Shown one piece after another: positions 36,133 through 45,337 of a stretch of 64,000 nt of DNA; within the stretch, counting starts at the first letter, position 1, and each line of letters begins with the position of its first letter. The stretch covers positions 1 through 64,000 of the forward strand of contig JAEUSB010000088.1 in assembly GCA_016788865.1 (NCBI GenBank). The letters run 5' to 3'. The DNA is from Leptospirales bacterium. Its GTDB lineage: Bacteria; Spirochaetota; Leptospiria; Leptospirales; Leptonemataceae. Under the pieces are notes generated by a model, which saw only the letters and a program-made list of their open reading frames with translations, was not told where the DNA came from and did no database searches. A program made the translations under genes and the position numbers.

Positions 36133-36924
36133 GTGAAATGGTTCCTGCTCCGGCGCGACATACCGCGTCGCGTATACTACATTGCAGCTGCCGCCGCCTT
36201 CGTTTCGTGCGTACTCGGTTGGGCACTTCTGAGTGCTCAGTCGTTCGTTAATCCAGTATTCCTTCCATCGCCGCATTCTGTCACGAATGCCGCAATCGAA
36301 CTTATCTCTGATCCGAACTTCCTGCTCGATATTCAGATGAGCATATTTCGTGTAACGGCGGGATTTCTTTTGGCCGCGGCACTTGCGATCCCCATAGGTG
36401 TCATGATTGGCTCTTATCAAATTGCAGAGGGTTTTCTACAACCGTTAACCGAGTTTGTTCGCTATGTTCCGGTGCCTGCGCTTATTCCAATCCTCATGTT
36501 GCTTTTTGGAATTGGTGAGGCTCCAAAGATCATGCTCATCTTCGTTGGGACATTCTTTCAGCTAATCCTGATGGTCGCAGACGAGATTCGTCGCGTTCCC
36601 TATGAGCTGCTAATGGTAGGTTATACTCTGGGCGCGCGAAAGCGCGAAATTATTTCACAGATATTATTCCGGGCTTCGTTGCCGGGAATTTTTGATGCGC
36701 TCCGGCTCGCAAACGGTTGGGCCTGGACATATCTTGTGGTCGCGGAACTCATTGCAGCAAACGAAGGTTTGGGTTACCGGATACTGAAGTTCTCTCGTTT
36801 CCTCCAGACACCAAAGATTGTCGTATACCTGATCCTGCTGGGTTTGTTGGGGCTATTGATTGACTATCTGTTTCGCAAGTTCAATCAGCGTGTCTTCCAC
36901 TGGGCCGATACTACCAAAAAATGA
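36133..36924 (+). CDS. ABC importer permease, NitT/TauT type
   Basis: This is a 263-residue inner-membrane permease with about six helices. The EAA-type coupling motif appears as ELLMVGYTLGARKREIISQILFRASLPGIFDALRLANGWAW, which is characteristic of SsuC/TauC/NrtB permeases. The start is GTG, with no strong ribosome-binding site, 20 bases after the binding-protein gene. It should form the channel for the preceding lipoprotein and the following ATPase. Confidence 0.92.
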   Translation: MKWFLLRRDIPRRVYYIAAAAAFVSCVLGWALLSAQSFVNPVFLPSPHSVTNAAIELISDPNFLLDIQMSIFRVTAGFLLAAALAIPIGVMIGSYQIAEGFLQPLTEFVRYVPVPALIPILMLLFGIGEAPKIMLIFVGTFFQLILMVADEIRRVPYELLMVGYTLGARKREIISQILFRASLPGIFDALRLANGWAWTYLVVAELIAANEGLGYRILKFSRFLQTPKIVVYLILLGLLGLLIDYLFRKFNQRVFHWADTTKK

Positions 36925-36958
36925 AATCCCTTGATCAAATATTCCCACGAGGCAGGAA

Positions 36959-37801
36959 GTGAAACTTGAGCTCGTAGAAGTGGAGAAGATCTTCGCGACG
37001 AGGCAGGGAGAGAATCGTGCCCTGACTCCGGTGTCTTTCGAAGTTGGAAGCGGGGAATTTGTGAGCATAATTGGGCCCTCAGGATGCGGCAAGTCGACCA
37101 TTTTGAACGTGGTCGCCGGATTGGACAATGCCACATCCGGTAAGGTGATTCTTGATGGTCGCGAGATTCACGGCCCATCTTCTGATCGCGGAATGGTATT
37201 CCAGCATTACACCCTGTTCCCCTGGCTCAATGTCCTGGATAACGTCTGCTTTGGTCAGCGCCTGAAAGCTCAGAAACGCTCTGCAGACGCCACATTCATT
37301 CAGACACAGCGCGCAATCAACTTGCTCAACTTAATGGGCCTGAAGGATTTTCACAACAGCTATCCGCGCGAACTTTCCGGTGGAATGAAACAGCGAGTCG
37401 CAATTGCTCGGGCGCTTCTCAATAGTCCGCGCGTTCTACTGATGGATGAACCATTTGGTTCCCTGGATGCACAGACGCGCGAAGAAATGCAGGTGCTATT
37501 GTGTTTTCTCAGTCAGCACGAGAAGAGTACGATCTTGTTTGTGACACACGACGTGGAAGAGGCCATCTTTCTTTCAACGCGGATCATTGTCATTTCTGCG
37601 CGCCCGGGACGAATCCTGGATCAAATCCAGGTTCCATTCCCACCGGAGCGAGGTCTCGATATTAAATTATCAATGGAATTCTTGAAATTGAAAGCGCGGA
37701 TAGTGCGAATGCTGCATCAAGAGACAGTTCTCAACAAAGATGCGCTCCTGAAGAATCTGCTCAGCCAGGAAACACCCGGCCTTCCGCATTCACTGGCTTG
37801 A
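36959..37801 (+). CDS. ABC importer ATPase, NitT/TauT type
   Basis: This 280-residue ATPase powers the importer. Walker A is GPSGCGKST, the Q-loop is MVFQHYTLFPWLNV, the signature is LSGGMKQR, Walker B is VLLMDEPFGSLD, and the switch is FVTHDVEEAIFLS. These are the SsuB/TauB/NrtD variants. The start is GTG, with AGGA a few bases upstream. It is the last gene of the operon. The gap of about 40 bases to the convergent methyltransferase holds no strong terminator that I can see. Confidence 0.92.
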   Translation: MKLELVEVEKIFATRQGENRALTPVSFEVGSGEFVSIIGPSGCGKSTILNVVAGLDNATSGKVILDGREIHGPSSDRGMVFQHYTLFPWLNVLDNVCFGQRLKAQKRSADATFIQTQRAINLLNLMGLKDFHNSYPRELSGGMKQRVAIARALLNSPRVLLMDEPFGSLDAQTREEMQVLLCFLSQHEKSTILFVTHDVEEAIFLSTRIIVISARPGRILDQIQVPFPPERGLDIKLSMEFLKLKARIVRMLHQETVLNKDALLKNLLSQETPGLPHSLA

Positions 37802-37844
37802 TAAATGCGAACGATCCCTTGCCACGTGGCGCTCCCGCTGTAAC

Positions 37845-38711
37845 TTATTTTACAATCCGAGCACTGGCCTGGAAACGTTCCCAATCGGTGTTTGTGTTGT
37901 AGCGAATCTGAACCCGTACCACGTTTCCTTTCTTGACTTTCAGGTCTTCTTTCAAGGGAACAATGACGGGCGGCATGAGGGAATCAGACGATTTAAACTT
38001 AACGCCCTTGATGAGTTCTAGTGGCGACGTTAGGCGGAGACTATTGATGATTCCAGGAGCTGAAACCTTGACCTCAATACTCTTGTCGTAAGAGGTTGCG
38101 ACCTGACCGTTGAAATCGAATGTTGAGAAGACGATGGGTTTTGAGAGAATCTTTGGTTTTTTGATTCCACTGAATTCAAAGAAGTGAGTTCTGAGCTCAA
38201 CTATATTCTCGAACATGAATTTTGTTCCGGCAAGCTCCAGTGTGTTTTGAACCGTCATGGGCAGTCGGACGCATTTTTGGTCCGCAAGCGTTTTGTTCAT
38301 ATGATTCATCACCTGAACTTCTGGTTCCGTTGCCTGCCACGTACTAAGATTCTCTGCAATAATTACCTGCGGACGCTGGCCGCCAAGATCGTCCAGAGTT
38401 ACGTCGAGCGTGCTCTTGCGCAGCAGCTTCACGTTCTTTAGCCCGTTCCTCTCAAAGTTATTTTGAGCGAAATCCGCGATCTTAGGATCGATCTCAATGG
38501 CGTAGACCATTTTGGCTCCGGCTTTGGCCGCAAGAATACTCATGATTCCTGTGCCGCAACCGCTTTCGATTACGACCTTGCCTTTGCTGACCGCCTGAAT
38601 TGCTTTCTTGAAGGGCGCTACGCGCACAGCGTCCGACACCATCTCGTAATGGTAGGGTAGGCCCAGGGCGCCAATAGCTACCGGGTTGTTGTATTCAATT
38701 CTGGATGTCAA
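37845..38711 (-). CDS. Protein arginine methyltransferase-like protein
   Basis: This is a 288-residue class I SAM methyltransferase. Motif I is VIESGCGTGIMSILAAKAGA, followed by VYAIEID. The loop IIAENLSTWQATEPEV has two Glu residues nine apart, the spacing of the PRMT double-E loop that binds the arginine guanidine. A C-terminal beta-barrel-like half follows with TSPLELIKGVKF, but the THW signature is not evident. The start is TTG with AGGAG six bases upstream. It is divergent from the sodium symporter gene. Eukaryotic-type PRMT homologues are uncommon in bacteria; protein substrate unknown. Confidence 0.75.
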   Translation of the reverse strand: MTSRIEYNNPVAIGALGLPYHYEMVSDAVRVAPFKKAIQAVSKGKVVIESGCGTGIMSILAAKAGAKMVYAIEIDPKIADFAQNNFERNGLKNVKLLRKSTLDVTLDDLGGQRPQVIIAENLSTWQATEPEVQVMNHMNKTLADQKCVRLPMTVQNTLELAGTKFMFENIVELRTHFFEFSGIKKPKILSKPIVFSTFDFNGQVATSYDKSIEVKVSAPGIINSLRLTSPLELIKGVKFKSSDSLMPPVIVPLKEDLKVKKGNVVRVQIRYNTNTDWERFQASARIVK

Positions 38712-38893
38712 AGCGATCTCCTGCGAAGGCCGATGATAGGCTTGATCGGCTATCGGTCATCATTTTTTCCTGGTCGCTCAAATCCTGTGAATTCAGGAAA
38801 GTGATGGCATAAAATGTGCTAACTGTGAGGCTAGACCGGCTCGTTTGTTCGATAATGAACCACGGACCTGTTCCAGGGGGGTCAGTTTCATCG

Positions 38894-40327
38894 ATGTTAT
38901 TGCCAATTCTGACTTTCGTTGCCATCAGCTTCATCATTGGAATCTACTCTGCGGGTCAAATCGGCGGAAAGGTAAAGAACTACTTCGTTGCGGGAAACAT
39001 CATCCCTTTCTGGGTCCTGGCAATGTCCCAAACAGGTCAGGCTATCGAGATTGGTGGCACTTTCAACAATGCCTTCTACACTTTCTCAGGGGGCTTTTGG
39101 GGTGGGAACGTCCTTGCCACAGGAATAGGCATTTCGCTTATTTTGACGGGATTCTTCTTTGCTGAACCCCTGAACAAAATGAAGCTCCTCACGCTTCCGG
39201 ATTTCTATTTTCGGAGGTATGATAAGCGAGTTGAACTCCTGGTTTCTGTCCTTTGCGTCTTGAGCTTTGCAACACTCCTTGCGGCCAACGTTGCCGGAGT
39301 TGGCATTCTGTTTCAGTTCATCTTTGGCTGGCCGCCCCTGGCGTCCGTGATTGGTATTTCGATCCTTGTCATGGTCTATACAATGGCGGGTGGTCTATTT
39401 GCTGTAACGTGGAATGACATTCTGCAAATCGGTGTGACAATCGTAGGTTTCGTGGCGGCCTGCGTGTATCTGCTCTCTTCGCTCGAGCCGGAAGTACTGG
39501 GAAAGGTTTTGCAGACAAACTTCAGCTGGCAGCCGCTCTACAAGGTTGAACCAGGAGTCGCTGGCCCATGGATGACCTGGGGTACGCTCGCAGCGCTGGC
39601 ATTGGGCGATATCGTTGCGCTCGATTTTATGGAACGTGTTTTCGCTGCAAAGACCCCCAGAGCAGCCAGGACATCTTGCTTACTGGCGGGTTCTATTACC
39701 ATTCTTGTGGGCATAACGATGTCATTCATTGGCGCGGTCGCGACGCACTACTATGCGCCAGAAGTTGGTGTCAAGGAAGGTCCGGCCGTGATCCTGCAGT
39801 TTGCTCAGGAGCATTTACCGCAAGGGATTGCAATGATGGTATTGGTTGGTCTCGTAGGCGCATGTATTTCGACCGCAGACGGTGTGATCATGTCAACGGC
39901 CACCGTAATTACGCGAAACATCTTGCAAAAGAATTTTCCCAATCTGATTCCTCAGCAACGTCTATTGTTCTATTCGCGCTGGATGTGCGTTCCTGTGACC
40001 TTGTTGGCGATAATTTTCGCGCATGTGAAGCCAGACCCGGGCGACTTGCTAGTCCTGTCCTTTGACATGGTCTTCGCGGGTTGCCTGGTTCCGCTTGTGC
40101 TTGGAGTGTATTGGAAGAAAGGAACGGCGAATGCTGCTCTCTACGCCATCATCATTCCTTCGCTCCTCCGCGTGGTTCTCTTTGTGACCTTCCGAACCCT
40201 CGAATTGGCGCCCCAGCACCTCTGGGGTATTGATACACTCATTCCACCGGTTGTATCTGTAATTATCTACGTTTCAATTTCGCTCATTGAGCAACGCAAA
40301 CCTCAATATCAGGCGCAAGCAGCATGA
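38894..40327 (+). CDS. Sodium:solute symporter family protein
   Basis: This 477-residue transporter has about twelve to thirteen hydrophobic segments and belongs to the SSS family. The early GQIGGKVKNYFVAGNIIPFWVLAMS and the DFYFRRYDKRVELL loop are typical. Conserved Na+-site text such as ADGVIMSTATVITRN near helix 8 is present. Several in-frame starts exist (38816, 38855, 38894); I choose the ATG that begins the first hydrophobic helix. The stop overlaps the start of the Npt-HEAT-cNMP gene by four bases, so the two membrane proteins are coupled. Solute unknown. Confidence 0.88.
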   Translation: MLLPILTFVAISFIIGIYSAGQIGGKVKNYFVAGNIIPFWVLAMSQTGQAIEIGGTFNNAFYTFSGGFWGGNVLATGIGISLILTGFFFAEPLNKMKLLTLPDFYFRRYDKRVELLVSVLCVLSFATLLAANVAGVGILFQFIFGWPPLASVIGISILVMVYTMAGGLFAVTWNDILQIGVTIVGFVAACVYLLSSLEPEVLGKVLQTNFSWQPLYKVEPGVAGPWMTWGTLAALALGDIVALDFMERVFAAKTPRAARTSCLLAGSITILVGITMSFIGAVATHYYAPEVGVKEGPAVILQFAQEHLPQGIAMMVLVGLVGACISTADGVIMSTATVITRNILQKNFPNLIPQQRLLFYSRWMCVPVTLLAIIFAHVKPDPGDLLVLSFDMVFAGCLVPLVLGVYWKKGTANAALYAIIIPSLLRVVLFVTFRTLELAPQHLWGIDTLIPPVVSVIIYVSISLIEQRKPQYQAQAA

Positions 40328-43300
40328 GTACCGCAGTCTTGCTTCTTAGAACTACTGAAAAGAAACTCAGTCAATGGTTTGGTATTACCGAGCACGAAGC
40401 TCCCAGGCTCTTTACCACAGCGACGCTCTGGTTCATCACAATGGCGGGGATAGAAATCGGCAGGATCGGGCGCGATGGCTATTTCCTGAAAGAGGCAGGT
40501 CCGGAACGAATTCCTTACATGTATCTGCTCAATGCAGTATTCATGTTTGTGATCTATCTGGGCTATTCGCGCGTAGTGGATCGCGTTGCGCGGCACAAGT
40601 TCCTGATCGGGATGGAGATTGGGTCTGCAGTTGCGATCATTGCGCTGCGTTTCTTGATTCCAATGAAGTACTGGTGGTTGCCGTACGTCACATTTTGTAC
40701 TGTTGAATCGCTTTTCCTTTCCTTCATGATGCACTTCTGGACGTTTGCGAATGGTATCTTTGATCCCCGTGAAGGGAAACGCGTGTTTCCTTTGCTCGCA
40801 GGTGCAGGGCTGCTCGGAACGATTCTGGGGGGAGCAATTACCAAGCCGCTCGCCTCAGTAATTGGAACAGTCAATCTTTTTGTCGTCTGGGCTGTTCTGC
40901 TCATCCTTGCAATTCCGCTTACGATCAATACTCGCAAAGCCGAAGTCACGGCTGGCGGTGAGCACAAAGTCGATGATGGCAAAGTGCGCGAAAAAACTGG
41001 ATTCTTCAAATCAATAAGTTTCGTCTGGAGTATTCCTCTTCTAAGAACGCTGACCTACATGACCATTCCGATGTGGCTCGTGATTTACATCATCGAGTTT
41101 CATTACTATCGGACAATGAACTCCGTTTTTGACAATCAGGATGAATTGACCGGCTTCCTGGGATTGTTCGTGAGTTTCTGTTCGATTTGCGGCTTCGTTA
41201 TACAGGTGCTATTTACAGGCCGCATGCTCCAGCGATTTGGCGTAGGTGCCACGCTCCTGGTTTATCCGTTCAGTCTTACCATCGGAACGGTCTCACTCAT
41301 CTTTTTCAGTCTTTTTCCTCCCTCCGTGCATCACGGGCTAATGAACGTGACCATCCTGGTGGCACTCTCGCGGTTTTGCGATATTGCAATATACTTCAGC
41401 ATATTCGATTCTGCTTCGCAGCTGCTTTATAACTCTTTGCCTGATGAGAAGCGGGGGCAGGGTCGAGCGTTTATTTCCGGGATTGTAATGCCGCTCTCAA
41501 CCGCCGCGGCTGGAGCATTGCTTCTGTGGACGAATAATTCCAGTGAGCCCATGCACAACATTGCTTTCATCGGGTTGAATCTGGCGTTCTTGTTGGTTGT
41601 GGTTGCGCTTAACGTTAACTCCGACTACCTGAAGGCTCTGCTGTTCAATCTGAATTCAAGGGACGTTGACCTGCGATCGCAGGCAATGAGTGAATTTGGA
41701 AAGCTGGAAGACACGGAAACGCGGTTCGTTCTCCTCCAATCGGTTTCATCGCCTGATGCGGATTCTGCACTCTTTGCGCTAGACATGCTCAAGGACACAG
41801 CCGAAGGCCACGAGGAATTGGTAGAGGACCTTTGCGAGGCGATTGGCACGGTCCAGCCACGGGTCAAGGTTGGAATCCTGCAGGTAGTGGAAGAACGTGG
41901 AGAGCGCGCGCAGATTCCGATTGCCCAGGGTCTGCTTGAAAGTGACGATCCTGCGATTCGCGCAGCGGCGGTTCGCGCGATCGGAAAAATTGGGGACCAG
42001 GTCCATGTAGACGCCCTCACGCAATATCTTGATGACGAAAATCCAGACGTGCGAGTTGAGACGGTTATTGCTGCGTTGCGCCATAAAGCGTCCACAGGAA
42101 AGAAGGATCGCGAAATCAAGACCTTAAACGCTCTTGCGAAAAGCTCTAATCTGGAAGATACCAGGCGCGCTGCTCACATCATCAGCGAGATTCGTCGTGA
42201 TGACTTCACAACAATGCTTTTGAGCATGGCTCCCTCCAATGACGATGCTCGCCAGGAAATTGTAATAAAGGCAATGTCTCGCATACCCGAGGGCAGGGTT
42301 GTTAGTTATCTAACTGCTTACCTTGACCACCCGGTCCTCTGGTCCCTGGCAAGCGAATCACTCGTTGCCATTGGGGCCGACGCGTTCAACGATCTGGTGA
42401 AGGAGCTCAAGTCAGATTCGCATTCGCCTGCGGTTCGCGCCGCTTTGATTCGCTGCTTTGGAAAAATAGGTAGGCCGGAGGCAATTCCAATTGTTTCAAA
42501 TTATCTGGTCAATTATCCCACGCGGGTTATGAATGCTGCGATTGAAACACTTGCAAGCCTCAAGCAAATGCTTCTTGAGACAGAGCAAGCCGACGACGAT
42601 ACCTTGAACCAGTACTTCCCGGAAAGTGTTCGGGCGCTTGTAGCTGAGGCCGGGGCCGCAATCGCCAACCGGATTGAGAAGGATCATGCATGTCTTGCAT
42701 ACATTGAACGACTTGGAAATCCGGACGCTACAACATTGCTTACGGATGCCATTCGGCATTCAAACGACGCCCGCGAATCATTGGCGCTTGATACACTCGG
42801 AATTCTGAACGATCCTCGTTTTGTTCAGACGGTCAGACAGAATTTTGCAAGCAAAGATCGTCGCACAAAGGCGGAAGCGCTTGAAATGGTGGAAGGCCTG
42901 GGCCCTGAGGGCCGTGCTCTGGCTGCGACACTTAGCCTGAAACATTTTCCCGATGGGGCGACAGGCGTAGGAGATCATCCGGAAATTTTTCGTGAGCTGA
43001 TTACGCAATCACGCGATCCATGGCTCTGCGTTACAGCCATGTATGCAGTTGGCCAGCTTGGTCTCAAGGGTTTTGAGGCAGAAATCAACATGCAGCAGAA
43101 GCATGATTTGCCGATCATTCGTTTTAATGCGGCCCTTGCTCTCAAAAGGCTTGGTTTTGCCCCGGCAAAAGAATTTTCACAGGAGAGGTTGGATGCTATG
43201 GCTCTAGATATGGAACGGATTCTCTTCCTTCGAGGGGTGGTGCTTTTCTCGGAACTTGAGGGGCGCGATCTGGAGTGGATCAACGAAATTGCCAAGGAGG

Positions 43301-43632
43301 TTAAACTAAAGGCCGGAGAGGTAATCTACAAGGAAGGGGATTCTGCCGAATCGTTCTATGTAATTCTCAAAGGTAAAGTCCGTATTGTGAAGGGCAGTGA
43401 CAAGACTCTGGATCTGCTGCAGGAAAAGGAATCGTTTGGAGAAGAAGCGATCATTGACGGCGGTTCGCGGACCGTTCGCATGGAAGCTCACAGCGCGGGT
43501 ACAGTCCTTGAGGTCAGCGCAAACGAATTCCTGCGCCTCATTCACGCGCGGCCGCGCATGGCATTCTCGCTAAACCGCATTCTGCTTACACGGATTCGCA
43601 GTCTGGAAAATCGAGTACTCGAAACAGTTTGA
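40324..43632 (+). CDS. Npt-type transporter with HEAT repeats and cyclic-nucleotide-binding domain
   Basis: The protein has 1102 residues. The first 430 or so form about twelve membrane helices resembling the Npt1/Npt2 nucleotide-transporter (ATP/ADP translocase-like MFS) family; GRDGYFLKEAGPERIPYMYLLN is characteristic. Residues about 440-960 are helical HEAT repeats (for example SDDPAIRAAAVRAIGKIG, DENPDVRVETVIAAL). The last 125 residues are a cNMP-binding domain with YKEGDSAESFYVILKGKVRIV and a phosphate cassette FGEEAIIDGGSRTVRM that keeps Gly-Glu and Arg. Transport or docking is therefore probably gated by cAMP, and cyclases lie nearby. It ends right against the convergent lipoprotein gene. 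Confidence 0.9.
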   Translation: MSTAVLLLRTTEKKLSQWFGITEHEAPRLFTTATLWFITMAGIEIGRIGRDGYFLKEAGPERIPYMYLLNAVFMFVIYLGYSRVVDRVARHKFLIGMEIGSAVAIIALRFLIPMKYWWLPYVTFCTVESLFLSFMMHFWTFANGIFDPREGKRVFPLLAGAGLLGTILGGAITKPLASVIGTVNLFVVWAVLLILAIPLTINTRKAEVTAGGEHKVDDGKVREKTGFFKSISFVWSIPLLRTLTYMTIPMWLVIYIIEFHYYRTMNSVFDNQDELTGFLGLFVSFCSICGFVIQVLFTGRMLQRFGVGATLLVYPFSLTIGTVSLIFFSLFPPSVHHGLMNVTILVALSRFCDIAIYFSIFDSASQLLYNSLPDEKRGQGRAFISGIVMPLSTAAAGALLLWTNNSSEPMHNIAFIGLNLAFLLVVVALNVNSDYLKALLFNLNSRDVDLRSQAMSEFGKLEDTETRFVLLQSVSSPDADSALFALDMLKDTAEGHEELVEDLCEAIGTVQPRVKVGILQVVEERGERAQIPIAQGLLESDDPAIRAAAVRAIGKIGDQVHVDALTQYLDDENPDVRVETVIAALRHKASTGKKDREIKTLNALAKSSNLEDTRRAAHIISEIRRDDFTTMLLSMAPSNDDARQEIVIKAMSRIPEGRVVSYLTAYLDHPVLWSLASESLVAIGADAFNDLVKELKSDSHSPAVRAALIRCFGKIGRPEAIPIVSNYLVNYPTRVMNAAIETLASLKQMLLETEQADDDTLNQYFPESVRALVAEAGAAIANRIEKDHACLAYIERLGNPDATTLLTDAIRHSNDARESLALDTLGILNDPRFVQTVRQNFASKDRRTKAEALEMVEGLGPEGRALAATLSLKHFPDGATGVGDHPEIFRELITQSRDPWLCVTAMYAVGQLGLKGFEAEINMQQKHDLPIIRFNAALALKRLGFAPAKEFSQERLDAMALDMERILFLRGVVLFSELEGRDLEWINEIAKEVKLKAGEVIYKEGDSAESFYVILKGKVRIVKGSDKTLDLLQEKESFGEEAIIDGGSRTVRMEAHSAGTVLEVSANEFLRLIHARPRMAFSLNRILLTRIRSLENRVLETV

Positions 43633-44712
43633 TTACAATACGCCGGGTCTTCCGGCAATCTTCTGGGTTACAGAACTCGAGCCGCTTGAAGTTGCGCGGG
43701 TCCATTCGGAAGGAAGTCCGGATACTGAATAATAAAAAGACCCGTCGTCGCTTCCCGCGATAAAGTAAGGATCAATATAGCCGATTGCTTTGATGTTAGC
43801 TGTTGTGCAGCCTGACATGGTGTAGGCGCCGCTCGTGTCAGCACCGCTGGCAGACGTGAGATAGGTTACGCCACAACTGTCGCGCACAAAAACAGTGCGC
43901 TTGCCTTCACCGTGGACACCGTCATTCACGACTGGTATTGCTGCGGAAAAGACGTTAGGCGATAAGTTAGTATATCCCGAAGCATACCCGGCGTCATCAT
44001 ATTGAACCACAGACGGTGAGTTGCCCCAATTGTAAAGTCGCATGGTTCCATTGGAGCTGGTAGGGCCAGTTAGCAATTTGGGCGGAGTAACCCCGGTTGC
44101 ATTGCCAGCAATCCAGGTAGTACCGGCACCAATGGATCGCCTTTGCGTATTTTGATTGGTCTGCTGGCTTTCGATAAACTGCTGTCCTGTCGGCCAAAAC
44201 ACGATGCTTTGAACTGGAGCACCTGCACCGCCTGCATCTGTTATTGTAGCATCGCTCCACGTAATGCCATCCTGGGAGGAAATAGAGGCAAACGTTGTAG
44301 CGCTCGAAGGCATACCGGCCGCGACAAATTCCTGGCCCGCCGATCCTGATCCAAAAGCGACCGCTGTCATTCGTAAAGCAGTGGGTCCGCACGTGTTACG
44401 GGTCCATTCAAGCGAATAGACTCCCGTTCCAGTCCACGTTGCACATGTTGTTCCGTCTGTGCTCCCAACGGCAACAAACTTGTCTGCGCCAAATGCTACA
44501 CTTGCTATAGTCCCAGTTGTGCAGCCAGGAAATTGAAAACTCTGCCACGTCTTTGCGTCGACAGAAGTCCAGCCAGTGCAGTTTGTTCCCGTTGCGACTG
44601 CCATCCAGGGGGCGGAGTACAGAAAGATTTCCAGGAATAGATTAGAGCGATTGGGTGTGTCATACTTGCAGGCCGTGAGAAGCACAAGGGCCAGGGCAAA
44701 CACAAAACGCAT
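43633..44712 (-). CDS. Lipoprotein with beta-propeller-like repeats
   Basis: I do not recognise a named family. The 359-residue precursor has a lipobox LLTAC. The rest is rich in Thr, Ser, Gly and aromatic residues and repeats a theme of DG-x-T/W-S (WTSVDAKTWQS, SISSQDGITWSD, SEWTRATS) alternating with VAFG(A/S)DKFVAVGS-like strands. This is the pattern of sialidase/Asp-box or photosystem-stability-type beta-propellers seen in many Leptospira lipoproteins. Several Cys residues may form disulfides. The ATG at 44712 begins the signal peptide. Confidence 0.75.
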   Translation of the reverse strand: MRFVFALALVLLTACKYDTPNRSNLFLEIFLYSAPWMAVATGTNCTGWTSVDAKTWQSFQFPGCTTGTIASVAFGADKFVAVGSTDGTTCATWTGTGVYSLEWTRNTCGPTALRMTAVAFGSGSAGQEFVAAGMPSSATTFASISSQDGITWSDATITDAGGAGAPVQSIVFWPTGQQFIESQQTNQNTQRRSIGAGTTWIAGNATGVTPPKLLTGPTSSNGTMRLYNWGNSPSVVQYDDAGYASGYTNLSPNVFSAAIPVVNDGVHGEGKRTVFVRDSCGVTYLTSASGADTSGAYTMSGCTTANIKAIGYIDPYFIAGSDDGSFYYSVSGLPSEWTRATSSGSSSVTQKIAGRPGVL

Positions 44713-44791
44713 GTCGATAGCAATGAGCTGGTTCTCTGATTGTGTCAAGTATTTCAAACCCCCGCATTAGGGCGTAGTATCCAATTTTTCG

Positions 44792-44819
44792 GGAACCTTT
44801 TCTGCCGACCGGGTTTATA
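44792..44819 (+). promoter_or_regulatory. Possible ECF-sigma promoter of the Spy-like/ECF/anti-sigma operon
   Basis: GGAACC followed directly by TTTT resembles the ECF -35 consensus, and TTTATA begins 16 bases after GGAACC. It lies ahead of an operon that encodes its own ECF factor, so autoregulation is plausible. A strong AAAGGAGG at 44833-44840 then precedes the first ATG. The -10 match to known ECF sites is weak. Confidence 0.4.
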
Positions 44820-44845
44820 GAGATAGAATCTGAAAGGAGGATTCA

Positions 44846-45331
44846 ATGAACAAGAAACTACTTGGTCTTATGCTGACACTGGTTGCGTTTACGGCCAATG
44901 GCGTGTATGCTGAAAAACCATCCCGCGAAGAGTTTGGTCCGGACATGATGGGTGAAGGCCACGACCAGAAGCATTTCGACAAAATGGCCAATGAACTGAA
45001 GCTTACAAAAGAGCAGAAGGAAAAGGCAAAAGCATTGCGGGAGAAACGCCAACCGGCAATGAAAGCACAGATGGAAAAAGTTCGCCCTCTGCACACACAG
45101 CTTCGCGCTCTGCTCGAAGCGGACAAGGTAGACCTGAATGCGGTGCGTCAGAAACTCACCGAGATCAGTGCTATCCAGATCGAAACGCGCATGCAGCACA
45201 TTGAAAGCCGTCTTGAGTTTGAATCGATCCTCACACCCGAACAAAAGGCAAAATTGCGCCAGATGCACAAGGATCGTGGCGACAAGGGGCCCAGAGAGCA
45301 CCGTCAGGGTCACGATAGAGACGAGAAATAG
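44846..45331 (+). CDS. Periplasmic Spy/CpxP/CnrX-like sensor protein
   Basis: The 161-residue precursor has a signal peptide ending near VYAEKP. The mature part is a highly charged helical hairpin with two LTxxQ motifs (LKLTKEQKEKAKAL; ILTPEQKAKLRQM), the signature of Spy/CpxP chaperones and CnrX/ZraP metal sensors. His-rich text (HDQKHFDK, REHRQGHDRDEK) may bind metal. It is followed six bases later by an ECF sigma gene and then a one-helix protein, matching the CnrX-CnrH-CnrY logic of a periplasmic sensor controlling an anti-sigma. Confidence 0.85.
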   Translation: MNKKLLGLMLTLVAFTANGVYAEKPSREEFGPDMMGEGHDQKHFDKMANELKLTKEQKEKAKALREKRQPAMKAQMEKVRPLHTQLRALLEADKVDLNAVRQKLTEISAIQIETRMQHIESRLEFESILTPEQKAKLRQMHKDRGDKGPREHRQGHDRDEK

Positions 45332-45337
45332 GACAAG

